DNA from: Flavobacteriaceae bacterium
GTDB taxonomy: Bacteria; Bacteroidota; Bacteroidia; Flavobacteriales; Flavobacteriaceae
Length of the DNA: 43,245 nucleotides
Reading direction: 5' to 3'
Assembly: GCA_018623195.1 (NCBI GenBank)
Contig: JAAZVY010000010.1
Coordinates: forward strand, 1-43,245
Under the pieces are notes generated by a model. It did not search any database, was not told the origin of the DNA, and was given only the letters and a program-made list of their open reading frames with translations. The translations under genes were made by a program, and so were the position numbers. Positions 26,704 to 34,512 of the stretch are shown here, piece after piece (position 1 is the first letter of the stretch; the number at the start of each line of letters is the position of its first letter).

Positions 26704-26754
26704 CAAATATTGAATTCGTCTGTAAATGTACATTTTTATGGGCACTGCATTTTC

Positions 26755-26762
26755 TATATTTG
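26755..26762 (+). promoter_or_regulatory. -7 promoter element for lnb, possibly leaderless
   Basis: TATATTTG is a perfect TAnnTTTG match ending 4 nt before ATG 26767. A TTTT at 26733-26736 is a poor -33, 18 bp away. Initiation would fall at or just before the start codon; a second ATG follows at 26770. Confidence 0.5.
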
Positions 26763-26766
26763 AATT

Positions 26767-27906
26767 ATGATGCGATTCCTAAGAACTCTCCTTCTTCTAA
26801 TCACCTGCGGGTCCTTTCAAACGACCCTAGGTCAAATACAGTTAACTGAAGAGTCCAGTATAAGCTTACTTACTTGCAGTCCTGGACCAGAGCTTCATGC
26901 CGCATTCGGCCATTCAGCCATACGGGTTAAAGATCATTATCAAGGATTAGACATCGTTTTTAATTACGGAACATTTGATTTCGAAGCCCCTAACTTTTAC
27001 CTAAAGTTTCTCAAAGGCGAGCTCGATTACTTTCTATCTACCTCGAGTTTTCTTCAATTCGCCAACTATTATCAATATTATGGTAGAGGGGTGATCGAAC
27101 AAAAGTTGAATCTGAATTCAACCCAAAAACAGCAACTTTTCGACGCGCTCAATGCGGCATTACTTCCTGAAAATCGTTTCTATCGCTATGAATTTCTAGA
27201 GAATAATTGCGCCACCAAAATTCCCGAAATCATTAGCTCGGCAACAGGATTAGAGATTACTTACGGGAGTGAAATCAATGCAAAAACCACTTATCGAAAA
27301 TTAATCAATGAATATTTAGATCCCTATTCTTGGAATCGGTTTGGCATTACCTTGATACTTGGAAGTGCGGTAGACCGCCTAATTACCAGTACGCAAACGC
27401 TGTTTTTACCTGATTACTTGTATAAAAAAATGGGTAGTGCCCGACTCGGTGAAGAGCTCCTAATAGAAAATGAAAAGAAGCTTGTGGTGCGTTATTTCAA
27501 ATCAAAAAACATCCCCTTTTTCACTTCACCCCTTTTTGTAGCCATCCTGTTTTTGATTTTTTCATTCTATCGAATTTGGCCCAAGTCTCCATCTCCAATT
27601 CTTGATCGGTTGGAGCACTTACTATTCGGCGTCCTTAGTGTTACCGGTGTGTTTTTAGTTTTTATGATGTTAGGAACAGAGCACCTTGCTACAAAAAATA
27701 ATTTCAATATCCTCTGGATTAACCCATTAGCTATTTTAGGGGCGATATACAACAAAAGACTAATTTGGTTAGGTCTAGCTATTAGTGCGCTCTTTACTGT
27801 AATTATTCAAATTACGGGGGCACAAGAAATAGGAACAACATCTATACTTTTGGCCATTGGTCTGGGAATCTTATATATTCGCAGAGCTGAACTTACTCGA
27901 AGATAG
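26767..27906 (+). CDS. lnb: Lipoprotein N-acyltransferase Lnb (DUF4105)
   Basis: A 379-aa envelope protein of the DUF4105 family, reported in Bacteroides as the enzyme that adds the third acyl chain to lipoproteins where Lnt is absent. A signal peptide or anchor (about 1-22) precedes the periplasmic domain, with SPGPELHAAFGHSAIRV (H44, H49) and FLENNCATKIPEII (C148). His and Cys in this order suit a papain-like thioester mechanism. The C-terminal half has about four membrane segments (residues about 250-375). Activity is inferred from family. A tiny membrane protein gene follows after 7 bp. Confidence 0.85.
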   Translation: MMRFLRTLLLLITCGSFQTTLGQIQLTEESSISLLTCSPGPELHAAFGHSAIRVKDHYQGLDIVFNYGTFDFEAPNFYLKFLKGELDYFLSTSSFLQFANYYQYYGRGVIEQKLNLNSTQKQQLFDALNAALLPENRFYRYEFLENNCATKIPEIISSATGLEITYGSEINAKTTYRKLINEYLDPYSWNRFGITLILGSAVDRLITSTQTLFLPDYLYKKMGSARLGEELLIENEKKLVVRYFKSKNIPFFTSPLFVAILFLIFSFYRIWPKSPSPILDRLEHLLFGVLSVTGVFLVFMMLGTEHLATKNNFNILWINPLAILGAIYNKRLIWLGLAISALFTVIIQITGAQEIGTTSILLAIGLGILYIRRAELTRR

Positions 27907-27913
27907 ATCAGAT

Positions 27914-28039
27914 ATGCAGAATTTTTATTTCCTACTGGGTGCGCTTGTCGTGGTCTATTTATTTCTTCTTATTCAAATGAAAAGACGGAATAAAAAACGC
28001 CGAGAACGTCGGTTTTTAAAGGACAAGCAAAGAGATTAA
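27914..28039 (+). CDS. 41-aa single-pass membrane protein
   Basis: Short ORF starting at ATG 27914, 7 bp after lnb stops. It encodes one hydrophobic helix (FYFLLGALVVVYLFLLIQM, residues about 4-22) and a strongly basic cytoplasmic tail (KRRNKKRRERRFLKDK), the layout of a real inner-membrane microprotein with N-out, C-in topology. An in-frame extension to 27857 lies inside lnb and would only add charged residues. I do not recognise the family. Because it follows lnb so closely, it may be co-expressed with it. Confidence 0.6.
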   Translation: MQNFYFLLGALVVVYLFLLIQMKRRNKKRRERRFLKDKQRD

Positions 28040-28093
28040 CCAATATTTAACAACGATTTTTTGAAAAGGAGTAGGTAGATACAATCGAACTTC

Positions 28094-28101
28094 TATTTTT
28101 G
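28094..28101 (+). promoter_or_regulatory. -7 promoter element for the DUF2795 gene
   Basis: TATTTTTG is a perfect TAnnTTTG match, 23 nt before ATG 28125. The TTTG at 28060-28063 is 30 bp upstream, too far for a normal -33, so only the -7 is clear. Confidence 0.5.
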
Positions 28102-28124
28102 CAAAAAATTAAACCTAAAAATAT

Positions 28125-28349
28125 ATGTACTGGACGTTAGAACTTGCCTCTTATTTAAGCGATGCGCCTTGGCCTGCTACCAAGGATGAGCTTATCGACT
28201 ATGCCATTAGAACAGGTGCACCTCTTGAGGTTGTTGAAAACCTTCAGTCAATGGAAGAAGAAGGCGAAGAAATTTACGAATCAATCGAAGAAATCTGGCC
28301 TGACTACCCTTCTGAAGAAGACTACCTTTGGAATGAGGATGAATACTAG
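28125..28349 (+). CDS. Small acidic DUF2795 protein
   Basis: A 74-aa protein with the DUF2795 signature: WPATKDELIDYAIRTGAP (residues about 16-33) followed by an acidic C-terminus with EEIWPDYPSEEDYLWNEDEY. It is soluble and strongly acidic. It is conserved across Bacteroidota, and no biochemical function is established that I know of. It appears to be a single-gene unit, with a -7 box 23 nt upstream and a strong terminator 26 bp after the stop. Confidence 0.88.
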   Translation: MYWTLELASYLSDAPWPATKDELIDYAIRTGAPLEVVENLQSMEEEGEEIYESIEEIWPDYPSEEDYLWNEDEY

Positions 28350-28375
28350 TCGTATTTATCGAAAACACTTCAATC

Positions 28376-28402
28376 AAAGCCTCTACAAGAGGCTTTTTTA
28401 AT
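28376..28402 (+). terminator. Rho-independent terminator after the DUF2795 gene
   Basis: AAAGCCTCT (28376-28384) and AGAGGCTTT (28388-28396) form a 9-bp stem around an ACA loop, followed by more T (run 28394-28399). It isolates the DUF2795 unit from secA. Confidence 0.88.
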
Positions 28403-28410
28403 TAAATTTA
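28403..28410 (+). promoter_or_regulatory. Possible -7 element for secA
   Basis: TAAATTTA matches TAnnTTTG except for the last base. It lies just after the terminator and 34 nt before ATG 28445. The leader contains a purine-rich GAAAGAAAG close to the start. No -33 TTG is seen. Confidence 0.3.
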
Positions 28411-28444
28411 TCGTCACTACAATAAGTACGCGAAAGAAAGAAAC

Positions 28445-31400
28445 ATGGGGATCGTAAACAAGATTTTAAAAGTATTCGTCGGAGATAAATCAGAAAAGGA
28501 TGTAAAATCGTTGAGACCCCTAGTCGAAGCGGTTAAAGAGGCTGAAAAAGAACTTGAAAACTTTGACTTAGACGGATTAAGAACACAATCAGCGAATTTC
28601 AAGAAAGAGATTAAAGAGGCTACCGCTTCGATTACAGAAGAAATAAATGCTCTTGAACAGAAAATTGAAGCTACCGAAGATATCGATGCGCGTGAAGCCC
28701 TTTACCAAGAGATAGATACCTTAGAAAGCTCTAAAATCGAAAAAGAGCAAGAAGTTCTCAACGATCTTTTACCCAAGGCATTTGCTTTGGTTAGAGAAAC
28801 TGCAAAAAGATTTAAAGAGAACCAAAGTCTATCCGTATCGGCCTCTGTATTCGATCGAGAGCTTTCAGCCAGAAAAGAATATGTAACGATTGAAGGTGAA
28901 AAAGCGATCTGGAAGAATTCATGGAATGCTGCTGGGAAAGAAGTAGTTTGGGATATGGTGCATTACGATGTTCAGCTCATTGGAGGTATCGTTCTGCATC
29001 AAGGTAAAATTGCCGAAATGCAAACCGGAGAAGGTAAAACCTTAGTAGCTACCCTTCCGGTATTCCTAAACGCTTTAACGGGCAGAGGGGTTCACTTAGT
29101 AACCGTGAACGATTATCTAGCAAAACGAGATAGTCAATGGATGGCACCCATTTTTGAATTCCATGGATTAAGCGTTGATTGTATCGATCTTCACCAACCA
29201 AACTCTGCTGAACGAAAGGCAGCTTATGCGGCAAATATCACTTATGGTACCAATAACGAATTCGGATTTGATTACCTACGAGATAATATGGCACATCAAC
29301 CTACCGAACTCGTTCAGAGAAAGCCACATTATGCAATCGTCGATGAGGTTGATTCTGTACTTGTAGATGATGCACGAACTCCACTGATCATTTCAGGGCC
29401 AGTACCAGAAGGAGAACGTCATGAATTTGACGCTTTAAGACCAGTAGTTGCAGATCTCGTACAACAGCAACGAAGCTACCTAACAAATCTATTAGTAGAG
29501 GCCAAAAAGCTCATTCAGAGTGATGAAACTACCTTAGGTGGGTTTAAACTATTACAAGTGCATCGAGGTCTTCCCAAGAACAAAGCGCTCATCAAGTTTT
29601 TGAGTGAGGAGGGCGTTAAGCAACTTCTACAAAAAACGGAAAGTCTTTACCTACAAGATAATGGTAAAGAAATGGCAAAGGTTGATGCTGATCTTTGGTT
29701 CACTATTGATGAAAAAACCAATCAGATCGAACTTACTGAAAAAGGGATTCAGACCTTATCTACCGGCCAGGACGAACATTTCTTTATTCTCCCTGATATC
29801 GGAAGTGAAATCGCTAAGATCGAAAGTGCCGGTCTATCTATAGAGGAGGAAGCCGATCGTAAGAAAGCGCTCTTTAGTGATTTCTCAGTAAAAAGTGAGC
29901 GAATCCATACACTAACTCAACTGCTTAAAGCGTATACCCTATTCGAAAAAGATGTAGAATATGTAGTGATCGATAATAAAGTTAAGATTGTCGATGAACA
30001 AACCGGTCGTATTATGGAAGGTCGTCGCTATTCTGATGGCCTACATCAAGCGATCGAAGCCAAGGAAAAGGTAAAAATTGAGGCTCTTACACAGACCTTT
30101 GCAACCGTTACTCTTCAGAATTATTTCAGAATGTACCACAAGTTGTCAGGAATGACCGGTACTGCAGTAACTGAAGCAGGGGAATTCTGGGAAATTTACC
30201 AATTAGACGTGGTTGAAATCCCTACCCATCGTCCGATCGCGAGAGAAGACCGAGATGATCTGATCTACAAGACAAAACGAGAAAAGTACAATGCAATTAT
30301 CGAGGAGGTTGTAAAACTGTCCGAGCAAAAAAGACCTGTACTTATTGGTACGACTTCGGTAGAAATCTCAGAATTACTTTCTAAGTTGTTGAGCGTTAGG
30401 AAAATAAAACACAACGTACTCAACGCAAAGCTACACCAAAAGGAGGCAGATATTGTTGCCGAAGCTGGAAACCCGGGAGTAGTAACCATAGCGACAAATA
30501 TGGCAGGTCGTGGAACCGACATTAAGCTCTCAGAGGAGGTAAAGCAATCGGGTGGTTTAGCGATTATTGGAACAGAACGACATGATTCCCGTCGAGTTGA
30601 CAGGCAGCTTCGAGGTCGTTCAGGACGACAAGGAGACCCAGGAAGTTCACAGTTCTATGTTTCTCTAGAAGATAATTTGATGCGTTTATTCGGTTCTGAA
30701 CGAATGGCGAAGATCATGGACCGAATGGGACTCGAAGAAGGTGAGGTTATTCAGCATAGCATGATGACTAAATCCATTGAGCGCGCCCAAAAGAAAGTGG
30801 AAGAAAATAACTTTGGAATTCGTAAACGACTTCTTGAGTATGATGATGTAATGAACGCTCAGCGAGAGGTCATTTACAAACGCAGAAAACACGCTCTATT
30901 TGGTGAGCGATTGAAGGTAGATATCGCCAATATGATTTTCGATACTGCTGAATCCATTGTAGAACAGGCGAAGAATTCTTCTGATTATAAACAGTTTAGC
31001 TATGACTGTATTCAAGTTTTCGGCATTATTGAAGCAATCAGTGAAACAGAATTCGATAAAGGCTCAATAACCGAACTTTCACAGAAGCTTTATCAAAAAG
31101 CATTCAAGGCATATAACGATCAGTTAACGAGAAGTGCAAATCAGGCGTTTCCTGTTATTGAGGAAGTATTCAAAAACCCAAATAATCAATTCAAGCGAAT
31201 TGTGGTTCCATTTACCGATGGTAATCGTACCCTTCAAATTGTTACCGATTTAGAGAAGGCTTTTGAATCAAAGGGTAAATCACTGATTTCAGACTTTGAA
31301 AAGAACATTGCATTAGCACTAATTGACGAAGCTTGGAAGAACCATTTACGTAAAATGGATGAGTTAAAGCAATCGGTACAACTAGCGGTTCATGAACAGA

Positions 31401-31807
31401 AAGATCCTCTACTGATCTATAAATTTGAGGCATTTGAGTTGTTTAGAACGATGATTGATAGTGTTAATCGAGATTTAATCAGCTTCTTATTCAAAGCAGG
31501 AATCCCTACTAAAAGCCCTGAAGGAGTTAGAGATGCCTCGAAAGTGCAACAACCTAAACGAGAAAAACTAAATCTTTCTAAAGAGGAAGTATTAAACAGT
31601 GATGAGTTGGCGAGTCAAAATCGTGCTGCCGGCGCATCTGCTACAAGGACAAGTCCAAAAGTAGAAACCGTTGTTCGTCAACAACCAAAAATTGGTAGAA
31701 ACGAAAAAGTCATTATTCTGAATCCATTAAGTGGAGAAGAAAAAGAAGTGAAATTTAAACAAGCCGAGCCGCTCTTGAAATCGGGGCAATGGGTTCTTAA
31801 ATCGTAG
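28445..31807 (+). CDS. secA: Preprotein translocase ATPase SecA
   Basis: A 1120-aa motor that pushes unfolded preproteins through SecYEG. Visible: Walker A MQTGEGKTL (about 192-200), DEVDSVLVDDARTPLI (about 299-314), VTIATNMAGRGTDIKL, and GRSGRQGDPGSSQFYVSLEDNLM. The protein is about 200 aa longer than E. coli SecA because of an insertion after the DEAD motif (about residues 340-440), typical of Bacteroidota. The C-terminus differs too: instead of the zinc-binding CxCx8CH tail it ends in KIGRNEKVIILNPLSGEEK and a short basic-acidic segment ending WVLKS. It follows a terminator, so it is the first gene of a unit that may include the 50-aa ORF and msrA. Confidence 0.97.
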   Translation: MGIVNKILKVFVGDKSEKDVKSLRPLVEAVKEAEKELENFDLDGLRTQSANFKKEIKEATASITEEINALEQKIEATEDIDAREALYQEIDTLESSKIEKEQEVLNDLLPKAFALVRETAKRFKENQSLSVSASVFDRELSARKEYVTIEGEKAIWKNSWNAAGKEVVWDMVHYDVQLIGGIVLHQGKIAEMQTGEGKTLVATLPVFLNALTGRGVHLVTVNDYLAKRDSQWMAPIFEFHGLSVDCIDLHQPNSAERKAAYAANITYGTNNEFGFDYLRDNMAHQPTELVQRKPHYAIVDEVDSVLVDDARTPLIISGPVPEGERHEFDALRPVVADLVQQQRSYLTNLLVEAKKLIQSDETTLGGFKLLQVHRGLPKNKALIKFLSEEGVKQLLQKTESLYLQDNGKEMAKVDADLWFTIDEKTNQIELTEKGIQTLSTGQDEHFFILPDIGSEIAKIESAGLSIEEEADRKKALFSDFSVKSERIHTLTQLLKAYTLFEKDVEYVVIDNKVKIVDEQTGRIMEGRRYSDGLHQAIEAKEKVKIEALTQTFATVTLQNYFRMYHKLSGMTGTAVTEAGEFWEIYQLDVVEIPTHRPIAREDRDDLIYKTKREKYNAIIEEVVKLSEQKRPVLIGTTSVEISELLSKLLSVRKIKHNVLNAKLHQKEADIVAEAGNPGVVTIATNMAGRGTDIKLSEEVKQSGGLAIIGTERHDSRRVDRQLRGRSGRQGDPGSSQFYVSLEDNLMRLFGSERMAKIMDRMGLEEGEVIQHSMMTKSIERAQKKVEENNFGIRKRLLEYDDVMNAQREVIYKRRKHALFGERLKVDIANMIFDTAESIVEQAKNSSDYKQFSYDCIQVFGIIEAISETEFDKGSITELSQKLYQKAFKAYNDQLTRSANQAFPVIEEVFKNPNNQFKRIVVPFTDGNRTLQIVTDLEKAFESKGKSLISDFEKNIALALIDEAWKNHLRKMDELKQSVQLAVHEQKDPLLIYKFEAFELFRTMIDSVNRDLISFLFKAGIPTKSPEGVRDASKVQQPKREKLNLSKEEVLNSDELASQNRAAGASATRTSPKVETVVRQQPKIGRNEKVIILNPLSGEEKEVKFKQAEPLLKSGQWVLKS

Positions 31808-31841
31808 CCTTATCAAAGACATTGCTGTCATACGTCGTGAA

Positions 31842-31994
31842 ATGGTTCTTAGATTTAACTATCTAGGAATTCTAACTAGTGCTGGGCTTGCGATCAACAG
31901 AGGGCTTGAATCTACCTTTGATTTATGGTTTTGGCTAATGCTCTCTTTCGCAGTCTTACTCTTTGTTAATGCACGTATTTTAAAAAAACTCTAG
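31842..31994 (+). CDS. 50-aa membrane microprotein ORF between secA and msrA
   Basis: The 189-bp gap between secA and msrA holds an ORF of 50 codons plus TAG, ending 2 bp before the msrA ATG. The product starts MVLRFNYLGILTSAGLAINR and has a hydrophobic helix (FDLWFWLMLSFAVLLFVNA, about 27-45), then a basic end (RILKKL). ATG 31842 is the only usual start in the frame after the upstream stop. The close coupling to msrA and the membrane-protein composition support a real gene. I recognise no family. Confidence 0.5.
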   Translation: MVLRFNYLGILTSAGLAINRGLESTFDLWFWLMLSFAVLLFVNARILKKL

Positions 31995-31996
31995 AA

Positions 31997-32632
31997 ATGA
32001 AACGTTTTATTCTCGTCATCCTTCTAGCGCTTCAATCTTGTCAAACGCAAAGTCAAACACAACAACCAACCAACCCTGTAACTATTCCCGACGATGCAGC
32101 AGTAGCCTATTTTGCCTCTGGATGTTTTTGGTGCGTTGAGGCAATCTATGAGAGTGTCGAAGGGGTATACGAAGTTATTTCAGGGTATAGTGGAGGAACA
32201 GAGGAAAATCCAACCTATCGCGAAGTAAGTTATGGCCGTACTTCACATGCAGAGGCCGTTGCCGTATACTATGACCCGAAGGTGAGAAGTTTTGCCGATT
32301 TGGTAAGTGTTTACTACGCTTCGCATGACCCCACTAGTGTCAATCGACAAGGACCCGATAAAGGAAGACAATATCGATCTATCGCCTTCTATCAAAACGA
32401 ATTAGAGAAAATGATTATTGAATCCTACATCGATAGTATCACCCAATATTACAGCGCCCCTATTGCAACCGAGGTGGTTCCTTTTGAAATTTTTTATCCA
32501 GCTGAAGACTATCACCAAGATTACGAAAAGAATCATCCTAACGACCCTTATATTCGATCCGTTTCAATACCCAGAATCAATCGGTTTAAGAGTTTACTTC
32601 CCGAATTTCTGAAGGAGAACAATAAGCACTAA
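31997..32632 (+). CDS. msrA: Peptide-methionine (S)-S-oxide reductase MsrA, lipoprotein form
   Basis: Repairs methionine-S-sulfoxide in proteins. The 211-aa protein has a lipoprotein-like signal (MKRFILVILLALQSC, lipid Cys C15), so it likely works in the periplasm, tethered to a membrane. The active-site motif is GCFWC (C43 catalytic, C46) followed by VEAIYE. GYSGGTEENPTYREVSYGRTSHAEAV and the later HDPTSVNRQGPDKGRQYRS are standard. There is no C-terminal cysteine pair, so C46 is the only candidate resolving Cys. It lies 2 bp after the 50-aa ORF and 4 bp before a GT2 gene. Confidence 0.93.
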   Translation: MKRFILVILLALQSCQTQSQTQQPTNPVTIPDDAAVAYFASGCFWCVEAIYESVEGVYEVISGYSGGTEENPTYREVSYGRTSHAEAVAVYYDPKVRSFADLVSVYYASHDPTSVNRQGPDKGRQYRSIAFYQNELEKMIIESYIDSITQYYSAPIATEVVPFEIFYPAEDYHQDYEKNHPNDPYIRSVSIPRINRFKSLLPEFLKENNKH

Positions 32633-32636
32633 CCCT

Positions 32637-33605
32637 ATGAGCAAAACCCCCATTACCGACCAACTTCTCTCTATTGTTGTCCCGTTATACAATGAGCAGG
32701 ACAACGTAGTCTTACTCACTGAGAAGATTCATGAAAGCTTAGAAGGTTATCGCTATGAGATCGTATATGTTAATGACTTTTCAACCGATGAAACGGTTCG
32801 TGTTATTAAAAAGATGGGCGATGAAACCGTTCATCTGATCGAATTAAAGAAAAATTATGGGCAAAGTTTAGCCCTCGCAGCTGGAATTGATTATGCCAAG
32901 GGGGAATACATCATCACCATGGATGGAGACTTGCAAAATGATCCATCAGATATTCCAGAGATGTTACATTGGGCCATCAACGAACACTATGACCTGGTAA
33001 CAGGTATTCGTCAAAAAAGAAAAGACTCGTGGTTAAAGACGATCCCTTCTAAGGTAGCTAACTTCTTGGTAAGAAAGGTGACAAGTCTTGACATCAAGGA
33101 TAATGGTTGTGCATTGAAGGTTTTCTCAAAAGATATTGCGAAGAACTTGAATCTTTACGGTGAGATGCACCGATTTATTACCCTTTTAGCCTTCTTAGAG
33201 GGTGCACAAATAAAACAAGTTCCTGTCAAGCATCACGCGAGACATGCTGGAGTTTCAAAATATGGATTAGAGCGTGTTTTTAAGGTTGTGGCAGACATGA
33301 TGCTTCTACTGTTTATTCGAAAATATCTTCAGCGTCCTATTCATCTTTTCGGAATTTTTGGATTTTTCCTCATTCTTATTGGAATGGGAATTAACGGATG
33401 GTTACTAGTAGAAAAATTCTATTTCGGGAACGACATTGGACAACGTCCGTTACTCATTTTCGGAATACTATTTATACTCGCAGGTATACAACTCTTCACT
33501 GTAGGTATCATCATGGAAATGCTGATCAGAACCTATTATGAATCTCAAAACAAGCGACCTTATCGCATTGGCAGAGTAAGTATAGGGAATCAAATTCAAA
33601 GGTAA
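32637..33605 (+). CDS. GT2 polyprenyl-phosphate glycosyltransferase (DPM1/ArnC-like)
   Basis: A 322-aa inner-membrane enzyme likely to move a sugar from a nucleotide donor to polyprenyl phosphate. The GT-A domain has LSIVVPLYNEQDNVVLL (about 11-27), the DGDLQNDPSDIPEM metal site (about 96-109), and GIRQKRKDSW. Two C-terminal membrane helices (about 238-258 and 270-292) are typical of the ArnC/GtrB group. The sugar is unknown. It is 4 bp before a flippase-like gene. A convergent GT39 gene (which uses polyprenyl-phosphate sugars) follows, so a donor-flip-transfer pathway is likely. Confidence 0.9.
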   Translation: MSKTPITDQLLSIVVPLYNEQDNVVLLTEKIHESLEGYRYEIVYVNDFSTDETVRVIKKMGDETVHLIELKKNYGQSLALAAGIDYAKGEYIITMDGDLQNDPSDIPEMLHWAINEHYDLVTGIRQKRKDSWLKTIPSKVANFLVRKVTSLDIKDNGCALKVFSKDIAKNLNLYGEMHRFITLLAFLEGAQIKQVPVKHHARHAGVSKYGLERVFKVVADMMLLLFIRKYLQRPIHLFGIFGFFLILIGMGINGWLLVEKFYFGNDIGQRPLLIFGILFILAGIQLFTVGIIMEMLIRTYYESQNKRPYRIGRVSIGNQIQR

Positions 33606-33609
33606 TCGT

Positions 33610-34512
33610 TTGAAAAAGAAGATAATAACCTCACTAAAGGTAATCGTAAGCGGTCTCCTTTTATACTTTGTATTTAACACGATAAATACGGGAGATTTCG
33701 TTGAGTACCTCAGCAGCCTTCCTCCCTTTACTCTATTTGCTTCATTCACATTAGTACTCGGTTCAAAGTACCTCGCCCACTTCAGACTATTAAATTTATT
33801 TAGATCTATAGGCGCAGAAGTGCCATCGCGGTATCATTGGAAACTCTATTTACAGGGAATGTTTTACAATCTTTTTCTTCCCGGAGGTATTGGAGGAGAT
33901 GCCTATAAAGGCTATGCCATACAAAAACAAACCAGTAAACCCATTAAACCAATCATCGGATGTCTTCTTATTGACCGCATTGGTGGTCTCTATGCGCTAG
34001 GCTTCTTTGGCCTAATTTTCTTTACACTAAACAGCGCTCAATTTATGGCTCTTATTCCCTGGCCCATATCGCAGTTGTTTACTATCGCTATCCTTTTAAC
34101 ACTTTGGATTATCGGCTCTCTTTCAGCTTATTATATTGTAAAGAAATCTACTACCTTCAACGGAAATACTCAACTACTAACCGTTGGCTATTCTCTAGTT
34201 CTTCAGGGATTACAAATAGTAGCATCTTGGATACTTCTTGAAGGCCTCAATCTATCAGATCATACTCTAAGTTATCTATTCCTCTTTACCCTCTCCTCAA
34301 TCGTATCTGTATTACCTATAACTCTAGGAGGCATTGGTGCACGTGAGGTCACCTTCTTTTATGGAGCGCAGATCTTAGGTATCGAAACCGATGGTGCTGT
34401 GGCCTTATCCATATCTTTTTTCGTAGTTAACGCCCTAGTTTCTTTAATTGGAATTTACTTCCATTTTAGGAAGCCTATGGTAACCAAATCACTCTCCGAA
34501 TCTCGAGAGTAG
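33610..34512 (+). CDS. Flippase-like membrane protein (LPG synthase TM domain / UPF0104)
   Basis: A 300-aa multi-pass protein of the UPF0104/lysylphosphatidylglycerol synthase TM family. The start codon is TTG 33610, giving MKKKIITSLKVIVSGLLL. Family motifs are FLPGGIGGDAYKGYAIQ (about 94-110) and LPITLGGIGAREVTFFYG (about 235-252), with roughly eight membrane helices. The soluble lysyl-transferase domain is absent, so it cannot make lysyl-PG by itself. Such stand-alone domains are often thought to flip glycolipids, which is not proven here. It follows the GT2 gene by 4 bp. Its 3' end overlaps the convergent GT39 gene by 38 bp. Confidence 0.82.
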   Translation: MKKKIITSLKVIVSGLLLYFVFNTINTGDFVEYLSSLPPFTLFASFTLVLGSKYLAHFRLLNLFRSIGAEVPSRYHWKLYLQGMFYNLFLPGGIGGDAYKGYAIQKQTSKPIKPIIGCLLIDRIGGLYALGFFGLIFFTLNSAQFMALIPWPISQLFTIAILLTLWIIGSLSAYYIVKKSTTFNGNTQLLTVGYSLVLQGLQIVASWILLEGLNLSDHTLSYLFLFTLSSIVSVLPITLGGIGAREVTFFYGAQILGIETDGAVALSISFFVVNALVSLIGIYFHFRKPMVTKSLSESRE

